From the NCBI RefSeq assembly GCF_011634895.1, contig NZ_SIRR01000008.1:186001-250000 (forward strand): a stretch of 64,000 nucleotides of DNA, given 5' to 3'. Shown here piece by piece: positions 18,054-25,846 of the stretch. Position numbers and translations under genes: made by a program. The first letter of the stretch is position 1; each line of letters begins with the position of its first letter. Origin of the DNA: Rheinheimera pleomorphica. GTDB lineage: Bacteria > Pseudomonadota > Gammaproteobacteria > Enterobacterales > Alteromonadaceae. A model generated the notes under the pieces. The model was given only the letters and a program-made list of their open reading frames with translations, was not told the DNA's origin and searched no databases.

Positions 18054-18512
18054 TTACATGCTACCGCCACATTTACCTTCACCGCACTTGCCTTCGCCGC
18101 ATTTGCCTTCTTTGGCTTTTTCTTTCATCTTACTTTTGGCTTCTTTGGCCTTATCGCTCATTTTTTCTTTTGCCATGTCGCTACCGCATTTGCCTTCACC
18201 GCACTTGCCTTCGCCACATTTGCCTTCTTTGGCTTTTTCTTTCATTTGTACGGCTTTGTCTTTCATCTTCTCTTCGCCGCACTTACCTTCACCGCATTTG
18301 CCGTCTTTCATCTTGTCTTTGGCTTTCTTGGCTTTATCTTCACCACACTTGCCTTCACCACATTTACCTTCACCGGCCGCCATTTCATAGCCAGACGCCA
18401 GCTCTACTGCAGTAAAAGGGTTAGCATTGGCTGTCGTCGCTACTGTTGCCAGTGAACCCAATACCAGAGCACCTACTGCCATGGCGACGTTTGAATGTTT
18501 TGCTGTTTTCAT
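18054..18512 (-). CDS. hvfA: Secreted Cys-rich MNIO precursor peptide with ten GKCG motifs (HvfA/bufferin-like)
   Basis: This 152-residue protein has a Sec signal peptide (residues 1-30, cleaved after TANA) and a short leader (about 31-47). The rest consists of GKCG clusters joined by Lys-rich helical linkers. Its ten cysteines (51, 56, 73, 78, 99, 104, 109, 138, 143, 148) all sit in GKCG, nine as EGKCG and one as DGKCG. In Haemophilus and Caulobacter relatives, cysteines of such EGKC motifs are converted by the neighbouring MNIO into copper-binding groups. The product guards the periplasm or surroundings against copper. The ATG at 18512 has AGGTGG upstream; an in-frame start at 18545 would spoil the signal peptide. 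The linkers are rich in KEKAKE-type repeats and look amphipathic. The cluster pattern is 2+2+3+3, partly the result of a tandem duplication. Confidence 0.88.
   Translation of the reverse strand: MKTAKHSNVAMAVGALVLGSLATVATTANANPFTAVELASGYEMAAGEGKCGEGKCGEDKAKKAKDKMKDGKCGEGKCGEEKMKDKAVQMKEKAKEGKCGEGKCGEGKCGSDMAKEKMSDKAKEAKSKMKEKAKEGKCGEGKCGEGKCGGSM
18076..18245 (-). repeat. In-frame tandem duplication inside hvfA (117-nt period)
   Basis: The 53-nt segments 18076-18128 and 18193-18245 differ at a single base (GCCGCATT versus GCCACATT on the plus strand). They are offset by 117 nt, exactly 39 codons. Each encodes the end of a Lys-rich linker and the following EGKCG cluster. The near-identity at the DNA level points to a recent duplication that added three or more modification sites. 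Confidence 0.85.
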
Positions 18513-18579
18513 AAATCCACCTGTTGTGTTAATTGCAGAGTACAAGACCGGCCAACGGATACTAACATTTCAGCGGTAC

Positions 18580-18608
18580 AGTATTTTTTAACCTCAGGGC
18601 TGCTGCAA
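18580..18608 (-). promoter_or_regulatory. Possible promoter of the MNIO peptide operon
   Basis: On the minus strand TTGCAG (18608-18603) and AATACT (18585-18580) are 17 bp apart and lie 68-96 nt before the hvfA start. The boxes match three and four of six consensus positions. Homologous operons are often copper- or ECF-sigma-controlled, and no such element was recognised here. Confidence 0.3.
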
Positions 18609-18636
18609 CAACTATCAGATCGCCGCGTCAGCCAGA

Positions 18637-19149
18637 CTAATACTCTACTACTTTATATTTGCCTTCTGCCACTTCAATTTTTCGGCAAATATGCTGGCGC
18701 CGGTTAGAACCAGTCGCCCTTTCATATTTACATCTCATTGCCTGAGTCTCAGCACCATATTTCTGTACATAATCGTCAAAAGTCGGCTTTAACGAAGCTA
18801 ATGCTTCAGCTGGAACCTGCTCAAGGATAGCCTCATATTTTTGTTGCCACAATGGCGTATCCTGCTCCAGTGCGACATGCAGCCAGGCCAAACCTGTAGA
18901 AACATCACGCTGACCGACTTCATCTGTCAATAACAAAGTGCCCACCAAATACTGTGCCATTTTTTCGCCATACTGGGCATACTTCAGTAAAGCAGGAAAT
19001 GCTTTTTTGTAATCGCCCTGCTGTACTGATCTGACGGCGTTTTCATACTCAATGCCGTAAGCCCCAACGGGGATCAGTTTTTCAGCAGGAGCAGCAGTGA
19101 CGGTATAACTAAGCAGTATAGCTGCTACCGATGAGATAACTTTTTTCAT
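18637..19149 (-). CDS. Secreted protein with Sel1/TPR-like repeats, function unknown
   Basis: This 170-residue protein begins with a signal peptide (MKKVISSVAAILLSYTVTAA). The motifs GDYKKAFPALLKYAQYGEKM and AQYLVGTLLLTDEVG, followed by TGLAWLHVALEQ, fit two Sel1-like helical repeats (about 45-105). Two cysteines (in RCKYE and HICRK) near the C-terminus could form a disulfide in the periplasm. The tail is basic. It precedes hvfA on the same strand with a 124-nt gap that may hold the hvfA promoter, so it may or may not be functionally tied to the peptide cluster. Sel1 proteins usually mediate protein contacts, and nothing more specific can be said. Confidence 0.7.
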   Translation of the reverse strand: MKKVISSVAAILLSYTVTAAPAEKLIPVGAYGIEYENAVRSVQQGDYKKAFPALLKYAQYGEKMAQYLVGTLLLTDEVGQRDVSTGLAWLHVALEQDTPLWQQKYEAILEQVPAEALASLKPTFDDYVQKYGAETQAMRCKYERATGSNRRQHICRKIEVAEGKYKVVEY

Positions 19150-19238
19150 TTTCAGCTCCAGTTTCTAAACTGCCTAATACCTTATAACAATCAGAAAATA
19201 TTGTTGTAAGAATGCGTAACAATTTATTTCTTTAACAT

Positions 19239-19266
19239 AAAAAAAACCCCGCTCAAGGCGGGGTTT
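19239..19266 (-). terminator. Terminator after TonB receptor 1
   Basis: CCCCGC-CTTGA-GCGGGG followed by eight T on the minus strand. It starts 20 nt after the receptor stop codon and precedes the Sel1-like gene. Confidence 0.92.
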
Positions 19267-19285
19267 GTATTAGTCACTCAACAAA

Positions 19286-22132
19286 TTAGAACTTGTGAGT
19301 TAAACGCAGGTAGTAGCCAGTACCAAACATGCGGTAAGTACTTGGATCTGTGCTGCCGTTGAAGCCAGCATCGATATACGGCGGAGCCTTGTCGAAGATG
19401 TTAGTTACACCAACGCTAACGCGGGTACCAAAATCAAAGTCGTAGGCTGCTGAAATATCGTGGTAAGTTGCTGATGGAGCAGTTACTTCACCTTCATAAT
19501 AAGTCGGTGCGTAACTAATACCAGAAATGTATTCAACTGCATAGCTAACTGACAGGTTGTTATAGAAATAATCTACTGCCAGGTTAACTTTGTCTTCAGC
19601 ATAAGTATCGCCGCGGTCTGCGTTGTGCGTACCTAACAGGTCTACCGTTGCCAGGCTAGACGTTACACCGCTGAACTCGGTATCTTCACGCTCTAACAGG
19701 TGTGTCCAACCAACGAAGGTTTTGAACTGACCGAAATCAGTATCAATGTTATAGCGAATTTCGGTATCAACACCACGTGCAGTACGTGAGGTCAGGTTAG
19801 TTGGCAATTGCTTGATAAAGTCGATGTTACCATCTGGTACACGAACGATATTGTCACACAGTGCCTGAATACCACCGATTACACAGCCAGACATAATGTT
19901 AGCCGCACCAACGGTCTGGATAACATCATCAATTTCAATTGCCCAGTAGTCAACAGTAAGCGTCAGACCGTCAACAAAGCTTGGCGACCAAACTGCACCG
20001 ATGGTCAGTGAATCACCTTCTTCTGGCTGCAGATCCGGGTTACCGCCTACTTTAGCACGAACCTGAGAATCTTCAGAGCTTGCACCGCCAGTTGGCACAC
20101 CATTAGCCACACAGCGACCTTGTTGCTCAGCGTTTAATTCACCCCAGTTGCTAGCACGGCAGATATCTGATGCTGGTGGGAAAGAATCACCCGGAGGAGC
20201 ATACAGGTTACCGATGGCTGGAGCACGGTATACTGAACCAGTTGTTGCACGTACTAACAGACCATCCATCGGCTGCCAACGGATACCGAACTGATAAGTC
20301 GTTGCGCTGTCAAACGCGCTGAAGTCGTCGTAACGCAGACCTAACTTGGCTTCCAGGATTTGGGCACCAGGTACGTTTGATAACAGCGGTACGTTAACTT
20401 CTGAGAACAGTGAACGAGTAGTCAGTGAACCATTGGTACCTGCGCCTTTGTTACCAGTAACTACGCCCAGGAATTTACCTGAGTCAACTTCATTTTTCAG
20501 CTCTTCACGGCGGTATTCAGCACCGATCGCCATGCCAACAATACCAGCGTCCAGTTCAAAGATGTCACCTGAAGCAACGGCCTGGAACTGGTCCAGTTGT
20601 GCGATAGTAGTGTCAACTAATGGCGCTGCAACATAGTCCAGCATTGCCTGGGTAATAGAGCCAGGGCCACCGAATACGTTTAACGATACACAGTCTGTGA
20701 TAGGCGCATCTGGAGTACCGCACACTACGTTACCAGCGTCATCTTTAAATGACGGACCCATAGCTTTGCTTAAGTTAGGACCAAACAGCTGACCGTAATC
20801 CACTGATGAGATCTGGGTATAACCGTAGTTATAGTTAGCATCGTATGTCCAGGTATCTGTCAGCTCACCTTCAAAGCCAAGTACTGCCTGGCCCTGTAAT
20901 ACGTTCTGGGTAAAGGTACGAGAACCTTCCAGTACGCGGCGACGTGAACGCAGTACATCTTCACCAAACGGGTTGTAATAGTTATCCGCTGATACACCAA
21001 CACCCGGAGCAAAACCTGGGTCAAACTGAGTATCGTAAGGTACTGCCGCTAACTCTTGCTCTGACTTACGACGGTTTAAACGTAGTTCAGCGTAGGTGCG
21101 GTGCGAGTCGTTGATATCAAAACGTGAGTGCGCGAAAATGTTGATTTTTTCGTACGGTGTTTGTAAAAAGTTAACCGGTGCATAGTTGTAGGTGTCGTTA
21201 CCCGGGCCACCACTAACAATAGGACGGAACTCATCTTCAGTCGGTTCATAGCCTGCGCCATCCCAGTTTGCGAAGCCGCCATCCTGACATGGAGCCAGAG
21301 TTACTGTACGGCCACCTGCCAGGTAATACCAACCACAAGGGGTTGAACCAGAACCGGCAGAGAATACGTTTTCACCTTCTGCACCTTCAGGGATCAGGCC
21401 ATTTTCATTAAAGCTTTCAACATCAAAGATGTACCAAGGGTTTTGCAGGAACGCTACGTCTTTTACGTCGCCCTGATACACTTCATCTTGTTTAACGTAG
21501 TCAACACCGAATACAATGTTACCAGAGTTAAACGACTTACCGGTTACGATGCTGAAGCTCTCTTCAGTACCCGCTGAGAAATTAGCATGCTGCTTGTTTT
21601 GATAAGACAGCTCAACGCCTTCGAAATCGTCACGGGTAATAACGTTAACAACACCGGCAACAGCGTCAGCACCATATACTGCTGAAGCACCGTCTTTTAA
21701 GATTTCAATGCGTTTAATCATTGAAGAAGGAATAGTCTGGAAGTCACCACCATCTACTGTACGACGGCCGTTAACCAGAACCAGAGTACGCGCTGAACCT
21801 AAACCACGTAAGTTAACAGTAACAGCACCGCTACCACCGTTGTTAGTAGTAGTACCAATAGGTGAACCTGACATCGCTGGCATACGCTGGATAAAATCAC
21901 CAACGTCAACGATACCAGTTTTTAATAAATCTTCCTGAGTAAAGACGGTAACCGGGTTAGCGCCTTCGATATCAGCCTGACGGATACGAGAACCGGTAAT
22001 TTCAATTCGTTCAACCTTGGCTGATGCATCTTCTTCAGCCGCATTAACTGAAGCAGTGAATGCTGTTGCTGATGCTGCACCAAAAGCAATAGCTAAGCGC
22101 ACGGCTTTGCTTATTTTATTATTTGTATACAT
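19286..22132 (-). CDS. TonB-dependent receptor (paralogue 1)
   Basis: This 948-residue outer-membrane transporter is energised by TonB-ExbBD. It has a signal peptide (about 1-31, MYTNNKISKAVRLAIAFG...), a TonB-box-like VERIEITGSRI, and a plug domain containing VNLRGLGSARTLVLVNGRR and ILKDGASAVYGADAVAGVVN. A long beta-barrel ends in a terminal Phe (YYLRLTHKF). It belongs to the large receptor subfamily abundant in Alteromonadales, which takes up peptides, glycans or other polymers. The substrate cannot be inferred, because no degradative enzyme or regulator is adjacent. Its leader and first codons are nearly copied in the neighbouring paralogue. GGGAGAA precedes the ATG, and a covarying hairpin lies just before that (22147-22166). 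Confidence 0.93.
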   Translation of the reverse strand: MYTNNKISKAVRLAIAFGAASATAFTASVNAAEEDASAKVERIEITGSRIRQADIEGANPVTVFTQEDLLKTGIVDVGDFIQRMPAMSGSPIGTTTNNGGSGAVTVNLRGLGSARTLVLVNGRRTVDGGDFQTIPSSMIKRIEILKDGASAVYGADAVAGVVNVITRDDFEGVELSYQNKQHANFSAGTEESFSIVTGKSFNSGNIVFGVDYVKQDEVYQGDVKDVAFLQNPWYIFDVESFNENGLIPEGAEGENVFSAGSGSTPCGWYYLAGGRTVTLAPCQDGGFANWDGAGYEPTEDEFRPIVSGGPGNDTYNYAPVNFLQTPYEKINIFAHSRFDINDSHRTYAELRLNRRKSEQELAAVPYDTQFDPGFAPGVGVSADNYYNPFGEDVLRSRRRVLEGSRTFTQNVLQGQAVLGFEGELTDTWTYDANYNYGYTQISSVDYGQLFGPNLSKAMGPSFKDDAGNVVCGTPDAPITDCVSLNVFGGPGSITQAMLDYVAAPLVDTTIAQLDQFQAVASGDIFELDAGIVGMAIGAEYRREELKNEVDSGKFLGVVTGNKGAGTNGSLTTRSLFSEVNVPLLSNVPGAQILEAKLGLRYDDFSAFDSATTYQFGIRWQPMDGLLVRATTGSVYRAPAIGNLYAPPGDSFPPASDICRASNWGELNAEQQGRCVANGVPTGGASSEDSQVRAKVGGNPDLQPEEGDSLTIGAVWSPSFVDGLTLTVDYWAIEIDDVIQTVGAANIMSGCVIGGIQALCDNIVRVPDGNIDFIKQLPTNLTSRTARGVDTEIRYNIDTDFGQFKTFVGWTHLLEREDTEFSGVTSSLATVDLLGTHNADRGDTYAEDKVNLAVDYFYNNLSVSYAVEYISGISYAPTYYEGEVTAPSATYHDISAAYDFDFGTRVSVGVTNIFDKAPPYIDAGFNGSTDPSTYRMFGTGYYLRLTHKF

Positions 22133-22146
22133 GTATTTCTCCCTGG

Positions 22147-22166
22147 ACCACTATCTAACTAGTGAT
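22147..22166 (-). promoter_or_regulatory. 5' leader hairpin before TonB receptor 1
   Basis: ATCACTA-GTTAGA-TAGTGGT forms a 7-bp RNA stem (one G-U pair) directly before CCAGGGAGA, the ribosome binding region. The same element with different paired bases precedes receptor 2. Further upstream in the same leader are nested inverted repeats around GCCATTAATGG and TCGGA-GGATA-TCCGA. Confidence 0.6.
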
Positions 22167-22342
22167 TCTATTTATCGACAGATGCCAACCATTAATGGCT
22201 GCTGGCACTCCGCTTATCTCGGATATCCTCCGATTTAACGCGCCTCGATAATAAACGTTATTTTTTGCCCGGGTCAATATATTTACTGAACTTTTCTGGA
22301 AACTTATAAATGAATTAAAATTGACAGCTAAAACTGAAGCAT

Positions 22343-22374
22343 AAAAAAAAGCGGCTGGATTACCAGCCGCTTTT
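22343..22374 (-). terminator. Terminator after TonB receptor 2
   Basis: GCGGCTGG-TAAT-CCAGCCGC is followed by eight T on the minus strand and starts 19 nt after the receptor 2 stop. It separates the two receptor transcripts. The stem also has an A run on the other side. Confidence 0.92.
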
Positions 22375-22392
22375 ATCAGGTAGTTAATTAAC

Positions 22393-25377
22393 TTAGAACT
22401 TCAGACTAACACTTGCTTTGTAAGTACGGCCTAACATGTCGTAGTAAGCCGGGAAAGTATTACCGCTGTTAAAGGCGGTTGATGCTGCCTCACCACCCAC
22501 GACTGGCGCATTTTTATCCAGCAGGTTATCGACACCGAAGCTAACACTGATACCATCGGTAATATAGTAGTTAGCGAACAGGTCAAAGTAGCTGTATGAA
22601 CCAATTTCACGGAATTGTTCAAAGGTTGCCGCTTGTTGCGCCGTTTCACGCTCAATAGAACCTAAGTAGCGCCACAACAATGAAACTGATAAATCTTCAT
22701 AGTTCCAGGTAGTACGCTGTGTTGCGCGTAAATCATGCTGCGGGCTGCAATTGGTACCATAGAAACCTTTACAGTCAATTACTTCAGATACCGGTGAGCT
22801 CAGGCTTTCAACTTTCAGGTAACGGTTAACATTACCGCCGAAATCCAGTGAGCCGTAGCTGTCCAGGTCAAAGCCAAAGTTAAAGGCTAATTCTAAACCG
22901 CTGGTACGCAGGTAAGACAGGTTAGTGGTATAAGCTTGTACGCCAGAGCCCGATATGGTTAAACCACCACCGATACGGTTAATCTGAGCACATTGTGCAG
23001 CGTTACCCAGTACATAACAGCCATCCAGAATTTCCTGCGGTGTGTTTTCTCCAATATAACCTTTAACATCAATGTCATAGTAATCGACAGAGAACTGCAC
23101 ACGTTTTACAGATTCAAATTCAGGTGTCCAGACAAAACCAGCCGTTAAAGTATCAGCAGTTTCAGCATCTGGTAAGGCATTAGGGTTAGAGCCTGATAAC
23201 ACGTTAATTTGACCACTAACAATGTCATCAACCGCACCCACCTGCGCATCGGTCATGCCGGTTGCAATACAACGGGCACGCAAAGTGTCATCAATATTGC
23301 CGGCGTTAGCGACTGAACAGGGGTCTTGATCGGCGTTATCCAGGCCTGAGGTCAGAGGCGCATACAGCTCACCAACGTTAGGTGCACGGGTCGCTTTTTG
23401 TTTCATTACCCGTACCAGCAATTCGTCAACCGGACGCCAGGCTACACCTAACTTCCAGCTGCCGTTTTCGCCAACAGTGTCATAGTTTGCATGACGATAA
23501 CCAAACTCCAGCTCAACAATATCGGCCATTGCCATGTTTTCAAGCAACGGCAACTTACCTTCAGCAAACAGCTCGTTGACTTTAAAAGAACCGCCAACCG
23601 GTAGTGAGTTACCGCCTGCACCACCTAAACAGCTGGCTGGCGCTAATTTCAAACATTCATCAGGGTTAAAATTAGCAAGTTCTTCACGGTATTCATAACC
23701 AAAGCTCATCGCCAGTGACGACTCAGCAAACGGAGAAACCACTGCATCAAAGGGGCCATCGATAATGGCTGAGAACACACGCTGCTGGTACTCAGTAGTA
23801 GAGAACGCGGTTGCAGACGCATAAGCCGCCATTGCCGGGGTAATAGTGCCAAAGCCACCGAATACGTTTAACGGTACACAACCTGCGCCACCGGTTAAAC
23901 AGCTGGTCTCAGACACGGCATTTAACGCGTTGGCAATGTTCGCTACGTTAGTATAACCGGCATTGGTATTTACCCGGTTAGTCTCGCCGTGTTGAAATGA
24001 CACATCATAGGCCCAGCTATCATTAATAAAGCCCTCTACACCAGCGACAATCTGGAACTGATCAGTATTGAATGACGTTGAGCGCGCACCTAATTCTGGT
24101 GTGCGGCGGTTTACACTCATTAGTAAGGAGTCAGCACTGTCTACCACACCATTGTCATTAACATCACGCCAGGTTTCTAAACCCGGAGCATTTAACTGGC
24201 CAATGTTGGTGTTAGCCCCCGTTAAGATAGCATCACGAGCCTGCGTGGATAAAAACGGGTTAGCCATTGGTATCCAGAATGTAGAACCGAACACACCTGA
24301 AGGTGCAACCTGCTGCCGCACTGAGGTATTGGTAAAGTTAAAAGTACCATATACCGAATGTTCATCATTAATATCATAGTGCGCCATTGCCGTGGCACTG
24401 TAACGCTTGGCAGGAGTCTGATAGTAGTTAAACGGGTTAAAGTTAAAGGCACTACAAGCTGGGCCTATGCCCAAAGTACCATCATCGCGAAACTGACCGG
24501 CAACCGCTGGTACACCAACAACACCAACACGGGTTGGGATTGTTGTGCCGCTACCGCCGCCCGGTGCAACTACGTTAGGTGTGCTGCCACCACAGAGTGG
24601 ATCAGCTGGCGGAATCGGTGCTATACCATCTAAAAATTGCTGATAGTTAGCTCCGCTTGCGGTAGCAATACCATAGTTACCCAGGCTACGCTGACCTAAC
24701 AATAGCGGGTCGCGGTTTAACCAGCTAAACGACACTACAGCGTTACCACGATCGTTATCAAAGTTGCCGCCTAAGGTTAAAGCCATGTTTTTTGTCATCG
24801 CATCAGCTTCAGCTGTGCGAGAGTGCGACATGTCCAGCTCAACGCCTTCAAAGTTTTTCTTTAAAATAACGTTAATAGCACCAGAGATCGCATCTGAACC
24901 ATAAACCGCTGAAGCACCACCAGTTACGATATCAATACGGTCGATTAATGCGGTAGGAATGGTTGAAGTATCAACACTACCAGCGGTGTTGTAGGGCACC
25001 ATCCGTTTGCCGTTCATCAATACCAGGTTGCGGTTAGAACCTAAACCACGCAAGTTTACCGTCGCTGCGCCACCAGTACCGTTGTTTACGTTACCATTAT
25101 CGCCCGGTAATGATGCTGGCATATTACGGAAAATACGCTCAATCTCAGGTTGTTGTTGCTGTTCGATTTCTAACTCGCCAACCGTTGCAATCGGGCTGGT
25201 TGAAACCGCGTTAGCACTTCTGATCCGGCTACCAGTAATTTGAATTTTTTCTACTTGCTGTTCTGCTGCAGCTTCTTCCTGTGCACTTGCACTTACAGAA
25301 TGCAGGCTTAATGACGACGCAGCACCAAAAGCAATGGCTAAGCGCACGGCTTTAGCTATTTTATTATTCGTATACAT
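22393..25377 (-). CDS. TonB-dependent receptor (paralogue 2)
   Basis: This 994-residue outer-membrane receptor is homologous to receptor 1. The signal peptide (MYTNNKIAKAVRLAIAFG...), TonB-box-like VEKIQITGSRI, plug motifs VNLRGLGSNRNLVLMNGKR and VTGGASAVYGSDAISGAIN, and a barrel ending in KASVSLKF are intact. I chose the ATG at 25377 because GGGAGA lies 5 nt upstream and the leader then aligns with receptor 1. An in-frame start at 25479 would bury the signal peptide behind 34 residues. The two genes probably arose by duplication, but their bodies have diverged strongly, so their substrates likely differ. The gene is divergent from dinG across a 467-nt region. Confidence 0.92.
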   Translation of the reverse strand: MYTNNKIAKAVRLAIAFGAASSLSLHSVSASAQEEAAAEQQVEKIQITGSRIRSANAVSTSPIATVGELEIEQQQQPEIERIFRNMPASLPGDNGNVNNGTGGAATVNLRGLGSNRNLVLMNGKRMVPYNTAGSVDTSTIPTALIDRIDIVTGGASAVYGSDAISGAINVILKKNFEGVELDMSHSRTAEADAMTKNMALTLGGNFDNDRGNAVVSFSWLNRDPLLLGQRSLGNYGIATASGANYQQFLDGIAPIPPADPLCGGSTPNVVAPGGGSGTTIPTRVGVVGVPAVAGQFRDDGTLGIGPACSAFNFNPFNYYQTPAKRYSATAMAHYDINDEHSVYGTFNFTNTSVRQQVAPSGVFGSTFWIPMANPFLSTQARDAILTGANTNIGQLNAPGLETWRDVNDNGVVDSADSLLMSVNRRTPELGARSTSFNTDQFQIVAGVEGFINDSWAYDVSFQHGETNRVNTNAGYTNVANIANALNAVSETSCLTGGAGCVPLNVFGGFGTITPAMAAYASATAFSTTEYQQRVFSAIIDGPFDAVVSPFAESSLAMSFGYEYREELANFNPDECLKLAPASCLGGAGGNSLPVGGSFKVNELFAEGKLPLLENMAMADIVELEFGYRHANYDTVGENGSWKLGVAWRPVDELLVRVMKQKATRAPNVGELYAPLTSGLDNADQDPCSVANAGNIDDTLRARCIATGMTDAQVGAVDDIVSGQINVLSGSNPNALPDAETADTLTAGFVWTPEFESVKRVQFSVDYYDIDVKGYIGENTPQEILDGCYVLGNAAQCAQINRIGGGLTISGSGVQAYTTNLSYLRTSGLELAFNFGFDLDSYGSLDFGGNVNRYLKVESLSSPVSEVIDCKGFYGTNCSPQHDLRATQRTTWNYEDLSVSLLWRYLGSIERETAQQAATFEQFREIGSYSYFDLFANYYITDGISVSFGVDNLLDKNAPVVGGEAASTAFNSGNTFPAYYDMLGRTYKASVSLKF

Positions 25378-25390
25378 GTTATCTCCCTGG

Positions 25391-25408
25391 ATCGCTGTCA
25401 TCAGCGAT
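25391..25408 (-). promoter_or_regulatory. 5' leader hairpin before TonB receptor 2
   Basis: ATCGCTG-ATGA-CAGCGAT forms a 7-bp stem directly before CCAGGGAGA. Compared with the receptor 1 hairpin, paired positions have changed on both arms while the flanks AATAGA and CCAGGGAG are conserved. This points to selection on RNA structure. Confidence 0.6.
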
Positions 25409-25844
25409 TCTATTTTAGATGGACAACCACTCGCAGCGCTAAAAACCCCTTTCACCACAGAAAGGAACCTCTTTAACACCTAATGATAATAGGCGCAGTG
25501 TTTCCTTATGGTCAACACGAATGAAGAATTCATTTGCTAACTTTTGTTAAAATCATTCAAATGCAAACTGAAGCTAAACACTGCCATACGAGCGTCAGCA
25601 ATTTTGAAGTGAGAAAGAGGTAATCGGCTGAAAATACACGTTAATCCATAAAGAAATGAGCTGCCTTTGCGCCTTGCGATATCTACAGCAGAGGCAAAGC
25701 GACAAAACCGTACACTTTTATATACAAAACGTATTGTTATGCATTCCTTTATTTAAACTGGAAATGAAACTTTTTAATTAATCCACTTAAACTTTTGCCT
25801 GTTGCTGGCATGTTGTATACACTCACACAACTGTATAAAAACAC
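25409..25844. other. Divergent intergenic region between TonB receptor 2 and dinG
   Basis: This AT-rich region has no reading frame I can support on either strand. It should contain the receptor 2 promoter (minus) and the dinG promoter (plus). Near the dinG end, CTGTATAAAAACACAT (25831-25846) resembles a LexA box (CTG-N10-CAG with the last base changed). Repeated TGTATA-like sequences occur at 25814-25836. Confidence 0.6.
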
Positions 25845-25846
25845 AT
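25831..25846 (+). promoter_or_regulatory. LexA-like half-conserved site at the dinG start
   Basis: CTG-TATAAAAACA-CAT has the left half and AT-rich centre of an SOS box but ends in CAT instead of CAG. It overlaps the first dinG codon. dinG is LexA-controlled in Escherichia, which makes the match worth noting, but it remains weak. Confidence 0.3.

Noticed and set aside
18061-18380. Regularly repeated short sequence that could suggest a CRISPR-like array
   Set aside because: The repeats are in-frame codons of the precursor with no unique spacers of constant length, and no cas genes are nearby.
17722-18390. Plus-strand frame with repeated HLPSPHLPS-type sequence, resembling a Pro-rich repeat protein
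   Set aside because: It is the antisense reading of the GKCG repeats in hvfA and of hvfB. It has no signal peptide or ribosome binding site, and the minus-strand genes explain the repeats.
19286-25377. Idea that the two TonB receptors form a substrate-uptake locus with the MNIO peptide cluster
   Set aside because: They are separated by terminators, carry their own leaders and show no sequence hint of copper or peptide specificity; adjacency alone is not enough.
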